From: Phycomyces nitens
Taxonomy: Eukaryota; Mucoromycota; Mucoromycetes; Mucorales; Phycomycetaceae
Assembly: GCA_022702545.1 (NCBI GenBank)
Contig: JAHRBC010000008.1
Location: forward strand, 186,001 to 250,000
DNA: 64,000 nucleotides
Reading direction: 5' to 3'
Part shown: positions 52,627-63,121 of the stretch, piece after piece
Numbering within the stretch: position 1 is the stretch's first letter
Layout: every line of letters begins with the position of its first letter
Translations under genes and position numbers: made by a program
The notes under the pieces: model-generated
The model's database searches: none
What the model was told of the DNA's origin: nothing
The model's input: only the letters and a program-made list of their open reading frames with translations

Positions 52627-54210
52627 ATGAAGTCTTTTCTGCTCTGTCTTCTTGGCCTATTCCTGGGCTGGATTCAGTTTTGGATCCACTGCTGGGTCCA
52701 TATCGCAGCCGCCATTACGGCCGTCATCCAGATATCGACAGCACTCAAAAGAAAACCAACACAATCATCGTCAGTCGGCCCAAAGATGTTGCGTAATCGG
52801 CACAATTTACCACTCCAAAAACCTTGTCATGTCCAACGTCTACCCAACGAGGTTCTGATGGTTGTGTTTGAAATGGTCGGCACCGGTGGTCGTAAAGCCG
52901 ATCTTTTGAACTGCACCCTAGTCAGCAAACTATGGCACGACCTAGTCACACCTGTACTCTGGAGAGCACCAATCCCTACACAACCAATCTGTTGCCTACC
53001 CCCATTCACATCCCAACTATCACGTTCTCAGAAATGGCATTCACAGGAATCCACTGTGCACAGAGTATCTGGCGGCTTCCCTATCCACCTACCAAAATAT
53101 GGACATGCAATCCGCAGTCTCACCCTGTCGTCTTCTGCTCTTCATCTCACAGACTGCTCAATAAGGCACATTGTTAAATACTGCCCCAACCTCGTTTCAC
53201 TCCAGATGGCCAACTGCAAACACCTCACAAACGACAGTCTTCGTAGCCTTAGCCGCGCCCAATGCGCTCCTCATCTACGGGTCCTCAATCTCCAAAACTG
53301 CGTCCAATTGTCAGACACCGGCCTCACCCACCTTGCAGCCGAGTGCAGTTCACTCGAGATAATCCAATTGGGTGGCTGTGTCCGCATATCCCACCAAGGT
53401 GTCACACATCTCGTCAAGGCTTCTAGTCGCACTCTTAGGCGCCTTTGTCTGAGTGATTGTGGCCGCGTGACAGGTGCGACGATACACCAGATTGCCAAAC
53501 TGTGTCGCACACGCCTAGAGTGGCTCGACATTGCCCGCATTGGAGCCGTTCAGCATGCGGATCTGGTGGCCTTGGTTGGCTATTGTCCCAATCTCACTCG
53601 GCTCAACCTGGCCAGGCCAAAGTCAATGCTTCTGAGGCAACTTCAGCAGCATCGTCAGGAACAAAGACGTCAGCAGCATCGCCAGCGACACCAGGACCAT
53701 GATGACGACTACATACCCTTATTAGAGTCCCAGGTCAATCCTCTGGATGAACTCATCGACATGCTACGTAGATACAATGTCCAGCCTGCCATTTCTTCCT
53801 TGTTTGCCCATAACCAGCGATTTGAACAGCAGTACCAGCAGCTCGCCAAGCAGGACGACGTCTCGGATGCCACACTTGAGCTCATCATCACCCAGCTTCC
53901 CCGTCTTGCCCATCTTGATCTTTCCCACTGGACTTGTCTTACGGATGGTGCCATTTGTGTCCTGGCCAAGCATGGACTAGCATTGACCCACCTCAATCTG
54001 TCGGGTTGCAAAAACATCACCTATCGCGTGTTTGGCTACCTTTCCGGTCTATGTCATCGAAACGAGAAGCTGACCAATATCACTCTGGGTGATTTTGTGC
54101 CCCTCCATGAACCTACAAGCTCGTCTTCATCTTCTACAGTTTCCTCTGCGTTTACAGTTTCATCCGCAACCTCCGTGTCTTCTATTCAGTCATCCTGGCG
54201 ACAGTCATAA
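52627..54210 (+). CDS. F-box/leucine-rich-repeat protein, 527 aa
   Basis: Single exon. Residues about 4-37 are strongly hydrophobic (SFLLCLLGLFLGWIQFW..), a probable signal anchor that is unusual for an F-box protein. The F-box is about 68-112 (VQRLPNEVLMVVFEMV...LVSKLWHDLVTPVLW). AMN1/Grr1-type cysteine-containing LRRs run from about 155 to 330 (CPNLVSLQMANCKHLTNDSL, LNLQNCVQLSDTGL, IQLGGCVRISHQGV, LCLSDCGRVTGATI). A Q/R/H-rich insert (about 335-355) follows, then two more LRRs (LDLSHWTCLTDGAI, LNLSGCKNITYRVF) and a Ser-rich tail. It likely presents substrates to an SCF ubiquitin ligase. The downstream ATG at M54 would give a cytosolic form and could be the true start. Confidence 0.88.
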   Translation: MKSFLLCLLGLFLGWIQFWIHCWVHIAAAITAVIQISTALKRKPTQSSSVGPKMLRNRHNLPLQKPCHVQRLPNEVLMVVFEMVGTGGRKADLLNCTLVSKLWHDLVTPVLWRAPIPTQPICCLPPFTSQLSRSQKWHSQESTVHRVSGGFPIHLPKYGHAIRSLTLSSSALHLTDCSIRHIVKYCPNLVSLQMANCKHLTNDSLRSLSRAQCAPHLRVLNLQNCVQLSDTGLTHLAAECSSLEIIQLGGCVRISHQGVTHLVKASSRTLRRLCLSDCGRVTGATIHQIAKLCRTRLEWLDIARIGAVQHADLVALVGYCPNLTRLNLARPKSMLLRQLQQHRQEQRRQQHRQRHQDHDDDYIPLLESQVNPLDELIDMLRRYNVQPAISSLFAHNQRFEQQYQQLAKQDDVSDATLELIITQLPRLAHLDLSHWTCLTDGAICVLAKHGLALTHLNLSGCKNITYRVFGYLSGLCHRNEKLTNITLGDFVPLHEPTSSSSSSTVSSAFTVSSATSVSSIQSSWRQS

Positions 54211-54596
54211 AATATTATATTTTTATTATTATTATTATAATTATTATTTCTATTATTATTATTATTATCATTCATTCTCTTTTTTTTAAAAAAAAAGAAA
54301 AAATAGAGAGAGAGAGATTCTTCTTCTTCTTCTTCTCTCTTTCTCTGTCTTTTTTCTTTCTGTATATAAATATATATATATATATATTATATATATCTAA
54401 ATACATACATATTTATTTATTTTCTCTTAATACCCTGTACACCATTCTCTCTCCATTTCATTTTATTTTCCAAAACAAAACAAAAAAGATATATATATAA
54501 ATATAAAAATATATTTAAACAATAAATAAAATCATAATATAATCATAGTAATACATTTGTATAAATAAATTCTTATTGTAGAAAAAGAGATCGCCT
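54211..54596. other. Convergent intergenic region
   Basis: Between the F-box and monooxygenase 3' ends. It holds (ATT)n (54217-54270), T8/A8, (TTC)n (54320-54340) and (AT)n tracts, and no gene. Confidence 0.7.
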
Positions 54597-56716
54597 CTAT
54601 TCTTCGGGGCTACACGGATAAGTGTGTGTTACAATTGTACCAAAAGCATGGGCCAGATACCCAACCGCTTCTTCCAAATCTTGCTCTGTCTGGACAAGGC
54701 TACTCTGAGCCACATAAAGGTCTGGTCTGAGCACCACCATCCCAGCCGCTGCCTCCACCGCCGTGTTTGTTCCTGCGAGTCGTTTGTCTAACCCCACTCG
54801 CCTCGTCACACACATTTCGTCCCAGCTTCCCTCTATCCACCATTCTTCTCCCATGGCCTGACTATCCCGAGTATGCCAGGCACTACTGACAACAATGCGT
54901 CGAACTGCCTTTGAGTATGGTCTTGTTTTCTTGAGAAACTCGTCTGTCAGACCAGAGGGCGTTTGCCATCCCTTGCAAGTGCACACCCAAAGGACAATAA
55001 AGCGGGAATCGTTTCCAAGGATGCTGTGCAAGCTAGCCCACTCTAGACTGTCTCCAATTGTGCGACTCCGGAGAGGGCTTGTGTTCTTTATAAACTGACC
55101 TGGCTGGATAAGATGTGGTGTAGCCAGTCCATGAAGGGGAGAGACCGGAATAGACATGCTAATCTATTTATTGACATTTAGCAAGGTTTAGGTCTGTGTA
55201 GATTATACCTGTTGCACTTTCTGAACACCAATATTCCTTATCTGAGGAATCGACAGTGCAATTTTAATCAACCCACTGCGAAGGTAGCCTACACTTGGAT
55301 TTAATTAATGTGAAAATCAAGGGTTTTTTTTTCTTATTATTATTATTATGATTATTAACTGATCAGCCAATGATTACTAAACACGAATTGGGTTCCCTGA
55401 GATGTAGACTTGATTATTGATTCTGCAACAGCTCGGCGCTACAGAAAACAGTTTAGACTTTCTATCATTTTCTGTGGAGACCAACCTCGGTATTGTAAGA
55501 GTCCAGCAGGAAATCCGGGTCATTGGAAAGGTTTCTTAATACCAGGGACATCTTCCATGCCAGGTTGTCGGCTAAGCAAAAAAAAAAGAGGGGGGGGATT
55601 ACAGGACTGTATTTTACACACCATATATAATTTACCATCCTGGAGTCCAATATTCATGCCCTGCCCCCCAAGTGGCGAGTGACAATGGGCAGCATCTAGA
55701 ACCAATCAGCACAATGCTGCGAATATACCCAATTTACCTCCTGCCAGAAACACTCGCTTTTGTCGGTAAGTATCCACAAGACGCTCATTGACGGCAAAGT
55801 AGGTCAGCCAAACCGGGTTAGAGGCATGGATATCCAGGCCGCCTAGTCTCTTTTTCATCTCTTGCTTGAGCTCGTCAAAGCCTAGTGCGCGTGTATCTCT
55901 GGCTCGAATGCCATGTGTGACGCCATTCGATTCGTCATTGGCCAATTTCTCATATTTGCCCATACTGACTATAACTCTAAAGTGGTTATTGGGATCAGGG
56001 TTGGGATTAACAGGCTCAAAGGGCAAGAACATCATTGCGCCATCTTGATTGAGAAAGGATGTCATTCGATTCTTCAGTTCCTCATCGACATCTCTGCCCT
56101 TTAATGTCACATCTGCCAATGCGAATCTTGTGTCCACAGAAACACCTTTGAATTCCCAGTCAGACGCCAGTCGACGGACAGCAGAGTGGGTTCCATCTGC
56201 ACCGACTAGATAGGATGCCTGGACCACAATAGAATCTCCCTTGCAATCCAGAGTGGCCTTGATTCCATCCTCGGTCTGTTCATAAGCAGTAAGGGTCGTA
56301 TGCCAGTGGACCTGAAAGCCTTTGGAATCAAGGTTTCGCTGAAGAATGCGCTCTAGTTTGACCTGGGGTAGGATGGTTTGTTGAGGGAATGTGGTATCAC
56401 CACTCGCTTCTGCAGTTCCAAGCTATTTACAATAGGCGTTAATATCAGTGGCATTCTGGGCTGCACTTACTCGTTCACCCTTGGAATAGACCTGGACGCC
56501 TCTCACCATCCGCGATTCCCTAATGACAGGGGCCTCAAGGCCAACGAGAGAGAACATATCGAGGGTTCTGGATGTAACAAGCAATGCACGGCTATTTTCC
56601 GATGGTTTGTCAATCTTGTCAAACACATAAACAGAGTGTCCTTTGGTGGCCATCAGATAACCAAAAAATAGACCAACTGGTCCAGCTCCACACACAAGAA
56701 CGTCCACAGAAATCAT
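54597..56716 (-). CDS. FAD-dependent aromatic monooxygenase (phenol 2-monooxygenase-like), 600 aa
   Basis: Seven exons: 56716-56471, 56422-55738, 55695-55636, 55571-55486, 55438-55360, 55288-55209 and 55163-54597 (1803 nt, in frame, all GT-AG). Rossmann GAGPVG is at residues 10-15, and VGADGTHSAVRR is the DG motif. FLAGDAAHCHSP spans the exon 2/3 joint (the GD motif that contacts FAD ribityl). GGQGMNIGLQD, NLAWKMSLVL and TERRAVAESII are typical of the p-hydroxybenzoate hydroxylase fold. The last exon carries the thioredoxin-like C-terminal domain (VLRPDLYVAQ). It would hydroxylate a phenolic substrate using NAD(P)H and O2 in the cytosol; the substrate cannot be told. Upstream lie three AP-1-like boxes (56836-56889). 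Confidence 0.88.
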
Positions 56717-56835
56717 AATTAAGAATAATGCAATACTTGTTTCCACACACATTTCTGTGCACATATTTATACAAGTATTCGGAACAATTCGCTTGATAAA
56801 AATATACATTCAAAAACTGGTCTTTGCTGAGCCAG

Positions 56836-56889
56836 TTTGAAGCTATGAGTCAATTTGAAGCCATGAATCAATTTGAAACCATGAGTCAA
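56836..56889. promoter_or_regulatory. Three tandem 18-bp repeats with AP-1/GCN4-like boxes
   Basis: Three copies of TTTGAAGC(C/T)ATGA(G/A)TCAA. Two contain TGAGTCA and one TGAATCA, 120-173 bp upstream of the monooxygenase start. Yap1/Gcn4-type bZIP factors bind TGA(G/C)TCA cores in fungi. Tandem spacing of 18 bp is nearly two helical turns. Confidence 0.55.
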
Positions 56890-57680
56890 ACCAGGACCGT
56901 TTGGCCTTTGGATACTTGCTTTGGATGCTTAGCCAGGAAGATTGTTTTGTTTTTTTAATATTATCATGTATTCACACGCCCTTTATTATCATGTTACAGT
57001 TTATAATTGTTTACTAAAAAGGGTCTTTATTGTTTCATTAAAAAAGATCAATAGTGAACACTAGAGTAGGACTAGGAGCTGTAATTCTAAAGCTTAATGC
57101 CAACACATTCTTCCTGTCTACTGCTTCCCACGCAAAAGATATACTGATATGATTATGGATATGGATATGGATATGGATACCAGTCAAATCATCAGAGTCC
57201 ACAGCAATATAACAATAATTTGTTTTATATATATATATATATGAACAATGGCAAGATCCGATAATCTGGATCGAGTATCTATTATACAACTGAGCCTGGA
57301 TTCCATCACCCCACTCTTCACCACGCACCATGCACGCCTCCGTACTACATCTATCCAAAACCAGTTCAAGGCCGTAAAATAGCATTTTTTTATCTGTTTA
57401 CTATTGATTGTATAGATGGGCTTTTTGGCATCTCGCACAAGGGCCACGTTGTAGAACCCAGAGATATTTTTTTTTACCAATGCTTGAGTGACACCCCCCA
57501 AATGGTAGCCAACCTTGCAACAGATAGATATCGCTGGCAGAGTGCCCTATATCTGAATAGATCAACGCAGTCTTTTTTTCTTGTCTTTTTTTGTCTTGGC
57601 TATTCTGCTGGCCTTCTTTGTTGAGAATCTCTGGTTCTATTTAAAAATGGGATGTTTAAAGTTAAATCTTGTTCTGTTGT
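56890..57680. other. Intergenic, possible decayed coding on minus strand
   Basis: Minus-strand open frames at 57038-57385 and 57184-57501 overlap a (TA)n run and a GATATG repeat. The reading VTQALVKKNISGFYNVALV is protein-like but unrecognised. Confidence 0.3.
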
Positions 57681-58012
57681 TATTTACTTAACTGGCAGGT
57701 TCTGTGGGAAGTCCTAGTTTGACATTGTCTGGAATGATCAGATTGGGTTCCGAGTGAGCATTGGTCACCTATAAAGACAATTGTGCTCATCAGCAACGAT
57801 CTCTTTAATCGTCATTTGATTCACATTCTTGTGCACACTAATACCAACGCCAGATTGTGCGCACCATGCACAGTCGTTACGGAAATCATTGTCGTCGTTT
57901 GAAAATATATTATCGGTGTTTACAAGAGTATATGAAATAATCTTCAGGTCACTGTACCGTTGGCCATATTTGACTTTGGCTAACAACGCTTGTTTTGCCT
58001 TGGTTTTTTTTT
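57681..58012 (-). CDS. Hypothetical protein, 3' exons only
   Basis: From an acceptor after a T-rich/A-rich stretch near 58000, the frame reads AKVKYGQRYSDLKIISYTLV...NDCAWCAQSGVGISVHKNVNQM to about 57770. A further segment 57768-57683 reads VTNAHSEPNLIIPDNVKLGLP and ends PAS-stop. The joint between them is uncertain. The spacing 'sYTLvntDNIF ... I...N.....nLiiPdnvkLglP' is faintly like a LysM repeat, but I would not name it so. No start codon or upstream exon was found. Confidence 0.3.
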
Positions 58013-58560
58013 AGAAAAAACAACAACAAGTGTATTTTATTATCAAATATATAAAATATTCTTTGTGATGAGAATATATAGCCCAATTTAAAATGCCTTT
58101 ACAAAAATCAATGGCCAGAACAATACCTTGGAAACCCCAACTAAACCAAACAGTTTTTTTTTTGATAATAAAGTCCTCGAGAAACTATATAAAAGATCAC
58201 ATTATTGTAAGTTTACACTAATTATTGTGGTAAACAAGAGAACAATTCATTGGCAAAATTATCGAGTGTGCACAAGAAAAATGGAGTAGCCAGAGTTGTA
58301 TGTAGTATAGGAATCAATGTTTGCACTGGGTAACTATGATGAAAATAGTACACCAAAAAAAAAAAAGACGGTATAATGCCATAAAATAAAAGCAGTGAAA
58401 TCAAACGTTGTCCTGGTAATTTTTACCGAGGAGCATGATTGTCACCCCCAATTGAATGGATAGGCGACGATCTCCAAATTGTGAGCGATATTAGGGAGAG
58501 ACTGATTAATAAGTTTGAGAAGCTTAGTAATATCAACTCTCTACTCAATCATCATTTGAA
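58013..58560. other. Intergenic, nothing recognised
   Basis: AT-rich. The last 120 bp may belong to the IS630-like relic that follows, but its frame is lost there. Confidence 0.45.
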
Positions 58561-58910
58561 AAAACGAATTTATGCCTTGCCATAAAAAATCCACTATTAA
58601 AACAAAAGCAAGAAACTCTCGAGAAAACCTGTAACAAAGATTCGCTTGGTTTATGCAATGGAAAGATTCTGATCTTGACTTTACAAGAAATTATTTCTTT
58701 ATAGATGAGGCCGGCTTTCATATTAATATGCAGCTTAATTACAAAAGATCTGCTGTTGGAACATGTGTTTGTGTAAAAGCCGAAAAAATAATAATAAACC
58801 ATCTTTACTTGCAGTCATTGGCACTATTTTCTCGGATAATGTCCTTGTTGTTCAGTTTAGAAACTATCTTTCTAAAATGAAACTACTAGGTCAACAAACC
58901 TTTTTTTTTT
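58561..58910 (+). pseudogene. IS630/Tc1-like transposase fragment
   Basis: From about 58572 one frame reads MPCHKKSTIKTKARNSRENL, an in-frame TAA, then QRFAWFMQWKDSDLDF, NYFFIDEAGFHINM (first catalytic D of the DDE_3 fold in 'FIDEAGF') and NYKRSAVGT. A shifted frame continues as VIGTIFSDNVLVVQFRNYLSK. It ends in a T10/A10 hairpin near 58900. Confidence 0.72.
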
Positions 58911-59224
58911 TAAAAAAAAAGGTTGAAAACTACTAACAAGATGATAAAAAGAGCCGCTTCACTTCCACCAGAAAACAATTTTTTCAAGATAAACAGTCTT
59001 TCTACAATGCTTAAAGTGAGAACAAGACAATGAAATGGCTAACCGAAAACGACAATATTACTAGAATATCTTGTGTAATTAACATTGTGCCAATATAGCT
59101 AAAAAGCACTAGAAATATAAAATATATATATATTCAGATCAAACAACATGCCTGATTCAAATGAAAAAGTGTACGTTTCATGTATTCCACCTGTTCGCCT
59201 AAAGGAGTAAAGTACAATAACTTC

Positions 59225-59705
59225 TTTTCGTTTATGAAATGGTAGCAAATAAAAGTATGTACCACTTGTTTAATTTTCCATCTCATAGTCGAATAACTCA
59301 TACGATGTCTTTTTTGTTTTGTTTTTGTTTTCACACTTGATAATTGTGCCTGTTACTGCAACAGAAACCAATGATTTTCTATTGTATCCAGACACGCTTT
59401 ACAGCGTCATGCCAAGAAAGCAATATTTGAATAAGTTCTATACATAAAACACTATCTTGTATTCAATGTTGATTTTGTCTTTGCCGTACAACAAGAACCG
59501 TTATTTTCTTGATTGGCCACGGGTAAACAAAATGTCGTTATGGATGTTAATGTCAAGGTAAAAATATTTACTTGACAACCAGTACAGGGCAATACAACTG
59601 ATGCATTCAATATTTGTAGCAATCCCGACCTGTCAATCTGAATCCATGGAAACAATGGACGGTCAAAGCAGTCTATCTTTTCTATCCAGGTATCTGACTG
59701 GTGAT
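59225..59705 (+). pseudogene. CACTA 5' relic (transposase exons 1-3)
   Basis: Similar to CACTA-3 12230-12340 joined to 14097-14440: AGCAAATAAAA..., CYCN...FSIVSR..LQRHAKKA, the GTTATGGATGTTAATGT exon, then AATCTGAATCCATGGAAACA. It has stops (for example TGA before FSIVS). It lacks the CACTA-5 insertion, so it marks the ancestral arrangement. It ends about 59705, with no transposase core. Confidence 0.75.
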
Positions 59706-60205
59706 AGTAAATCGATGCAGCAAGTCACAATACTTCGCATTAATTGTGATACCTTTTGGTTGTCAATGCATCTTTACTCTTTACACATCACAATCTACAT
59801 CATTAGAATCACTCTAGTTATTTTAACCGTCTTTATTTTTGTTTGGGAACAGACTTTGTTAAATACATAGTCCTAAAACTAGGAAACTCCATCAAACTCT
59901 ATTGTTTAAATCTTGCTAACAAGAGTTCAACACAGCTTTGGACAAACTGCCAACAGTCGATTCTCATCTACATTTCACATCAACATGTCAGAAATATTAC
60001 TGTCGTAAAAACGCCCAAACATAAATACCTGGCCATAGTTCTTCCTTTCTTTGGTTTCTGCCCATCAAAGCAAGTATATAAAGTACATCATGCTTCATGG
60101 GGTTGATTTTTGAGTATTCTTGTTAATTCATCTAGTCCGTGACTTGCTTTACGCTGTCTCGATTGAATATGCTATTCAAATCCCGATAGCTAATCAAAGC
60201 TGTAG
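59706..60205. other. Upstream region of the Harbinger-type gene
   Basis: No gene I can support. An acceptor CTGTAG at 60200-60205 suggests that an upstream exon of the next gene lies here, but I could not identify its ATG. Confidence 0.4.
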
Positions 60206-61765
60206 AAATTCCCGATTTACAAATTGCAGGAATTGTCAAAAGCGGAATACGTGTTTAGTGAAAAACAATTGTCCACATTGCTTTCTTCATTCGATTCGAA
60301 CAATTACAAAAAAATGAGATTACTTAGTCGCGTTCTTATTGCTTATCTCATTGCTGATGAAGAGAAGGCTCGTACTCAAAGAGAAAATAGAGTAACATGT
60401 AAACGCCTTGACCTTGAAACATTTACTGATGCTAAATGCAAGATTGAGTTTCGATTTACTCTGTCTGAAGTAATGCTACCACACCTTTATTCCACTGTAG
60501 AAAACAAGTATTAATATATATTCTGCTTTCAAACTAGATTAAGAGAATGTGCAATTGCATGAAGTTCTCCCCAATCTTGAGTTTCAAGAGTGAAGGAAAT
60601 TACAATATACACGTGCCATGCGAATTTGCGTTTGCTTTGGTACTTTATCGGTACGCATTCCCAAGGCAGTATTGCTCCATGGAGATGACGTGGGGAATGG
60701 ACAGGAGTAGCATGAAGGCAATTGTGAACCAGTTTTCACTCCTCCTCTTGAACAAGTTCAAGTATGGACTTGAGTTTGACATTTGTCATCTTTCACTTGA
60801 GAATTGCGAGAGGTTTGCGAAAGCAATCCTGGACAAAAGTAATGTTATTATTTATTGGTTTTAATTTTCATCATTGCATTATTTCCTTGCTAATTTGACC
60901 TAAATTTTTTTTGGCAGCCAACGTTTATCCAAATGTTATTGGCTTTATGGAGGGGTCAATGCAAAAGATTTGCCCTCCAGCAAGAGATGGTAAACAGAGC
61001 TTTGAGTACGATGGGTGCAGGGTAATATTCTTAAATATATCTATATATAAATTCAGTCATGTTCAATTAAATGATCCATACACTTACTTGACATTCTCTT
61101 TCCTAAATACATGTACATTGTTCTAAATATCAGTCAATTGCTACACCCGATGGAATTACAAGTCTACTTGTTGGACCATTTGTCGAATCTAGCCATGGGG
61201 CAAAGGTTTTCGACAAATCAAAAACATTAGACAGGGTGATCTTGCACCTCGAGCTCATTAGCTCCAGAAGCAACTCTGGTGTCCAATTTGCTGTTTATGG
61301 AGATCAATCGTACACGGTCTCTAAGAATGTATACAGACCATTCAACAGTTATGAGACTGCCAATGATCGTAAGTTATGTTGCAATTATAACATAGGTCTA
61401 TGCTTCCAACACTTTTTTCTATATATTTAGCTATAAAAGTGCGCATGAACAAAAAGATGTCTAGGGCAAAAGTGCAGGTGGAGTTGGATTTTAGCAAGGT
61501 AGGCCGGTACTTTAAGTACTGCATGTACGACTTCGGCATCAAGAGTAAAGGTAACACCAAGCCTGCAATGGTGTGCATCCTTTCCATTCTTTTTAAAAAC
61601 TTCCATACTTGTCTAAATGGGTCTGCAACAGCAACAATGTTTGGCATAAAACCTCCAACCATCGAGGAGTACATCACTGGGTTGATGCGGGAGCGGCACG
61701 TTGCCGACACAATTGATAGTGCTAAAACTATCCTAGACAACTCGTCTAACCTCATCGAGATTTAA
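60206..61765 (+). CDS. PIF/Harbinger-type (HARBI1-like) transposase or domesticated derivative
   Basis: Exons 60206-60496, 60538-60838, 60918-61021, 61134-61368 and 61431-61765 join in frame (GT-AG introns of 41-112 nt) with no stop. The N-terminus is unresolved because no ATG is in frame at the start. Order: helical region LLSRVLIAYLI; YRYAFPRQYCSMEMTWGMDRSSM, the family's 'l.RfafP.r...m...fg.s.s'; VYPNVIGFMEGSMQKICPP, where the family has 'GFIDGT'; SIATPDGITSLLVGPF; VYGDQSY (second D); RAKVQVELDFSKV (third E). The first catalytic Asp is Glu here. An intact multi-exon frame with a substituted catalytic residue suggests either a weakened transposase or a domesticated gene. No partner Myb-like gene is evident. 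Confidence 0.75.
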
Positions 61766-61851
61766 ACAGTACTCTACGAGCAATAAAAGTATTCTTTATC
61801 AAGGGTTATATAATACGTAATATGTAAAACGATTTTATATCTTGATCGTTA

Positions 61852-62103
61852 TTATTCGGGTATTTCTTCGATTACCCTCCAAAGTTGTGTTTGTATAGTT
61901 TCATTAATAACAGACCAGCTTTCATTGCAGTCCTCGTCAAGTATAGGCTTGAACTCTTTAAAGAGCTTGTTCTTCTTGCTTTTAACACTTTTTAGGCCAA
62001 GAGGTGTCAATACTCCAGATTTAATACTATTGACAGAATCTAAAATCCCTTTTCTACGCATTGAATATCTACCCGTATTGGAAAGAGAAAGAGTAAAAGT
62101 CAA
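61852..62103 (-). CDS. Hypothetical ORF, C-terminal fragment
   Basis: 83 codons, convergent with the Harbinger-type gene (86 bp apart). The stretch RKGILDSVNSIKSGVLTPLG, a K-rich run and DCNESWSVINETIQ look like real protein, but I recognise no family. An alternative reading upstream (62165-62105, GTLRELALVEAYFDFYSF) in another frame may be a decayed N-terminus. It could be the second ORF of the same element, but this is unproven. Confidence 0.35.
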   Translation of the reverse strand: MTFTLSLSNTGRYSMRRKGILDSVNSIKSGVLTPLGLKSVKSKKNKLFKEFKPILDEDCNESWSVINETIQTQLWRVIEEIPE

Positions 62104-62173
62104 AGTAGGCCTCCACGAGGGCCAACTCTCTCAGAGTCCCCCATTCTCCTTGCGATTGATCTTTTGCTTATAA

Positions 62174-63121
62174 TGTATTCGACAAGTATATATTAAAATT
62201 ATCTAAACTGGAATAAACATACTATCACATGGTTTCTTGGAGGTGGTTCATGGTAAAGGTGATTCAGAACACTTCATTGCTTGAGAATATAAAAAAAAGA
62301 TAAAGATGGAAATACTTTAATAATGTTGTAGTTTTAATCCATTTTATTCTTGAATAAATTGAGGTTAAAACTTTTCTCAAAAACACCTATATTTGAGAAC
62401 ATCTCCATGCACTTTGGCTACAAACCTTTTACCACTGAAACAAAAGATGAAACATTTTTTGTTTGCTTTCAAACCCCCAGTTTAATTGCATACTTGGAAG
62501 AAATATACAGTTTCTAAAAGATATAGATCTCTCTAGTGTATTAGGATACAATCGATACATATTTTCTGATGGGATTTTAAGAAAATACTAGAACATATCC
62601 ACGCTGACGATACAAAGTTTTATGCTCACAGACCACGTCAAGACCAATTTGACCAATCTACCAAACGAATTGGAGAATAAGCGCAGTCGAGCGAACGACA
62701 TAGATACCGGACATTTTTGTTGTTGTCCGAGTCGGAACAAGAGCCGGTTCGGTCTAGCGTGAGGAAAGTATACCTGGAGTACAAACGAGGTCCTTTGGGT
62801 AGACAGTGCCACAAAGGAGGGTTTGCCCATATTAATCTAGCTCCAACTTTTTGAATAAAACAATGTTTTTTTCTTTCTTATTCAAGTCTATATTTGTTAT
62901 GGAGGACATGGGTTGCTCTGGTCATTTTGAGTTGTCTGGAGAATAGAGAGACATACCCCGTTTATTATTGTTTGTCGTTGTAAATATCACTCCCTCGCCT
63001 TTTCCCAATATATTTCTTATCCCGTACGTATAACTCTTTTGTTTTACACAAGAGATCTAATATCCTCACAAAGTTACAATTGACACTGTTTATTAGTCCC
63101 AAAATGTCCATGTACTTTAGA
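62174..63121. other. Intergenic, nothing firmly recognised
   Basis: AT-rich except for a GC-richer island at about 62600-62830 with an 80-codon minus frame. That island differs in composition from its surroundings and is likely a transposon or gene remnant of unknown type. Confidence 0.4.

Noticed and set aside
57681..58012. LysM-domain protein
   Set aside because: Only a loose spacing resemblance with no conserved core; kept as hypothetical.
62588..62830. 80-codon minus-strand gene
   Set aside because: Composition stands out but neither strand gives a recognisable product and no splice or start context is convincing.
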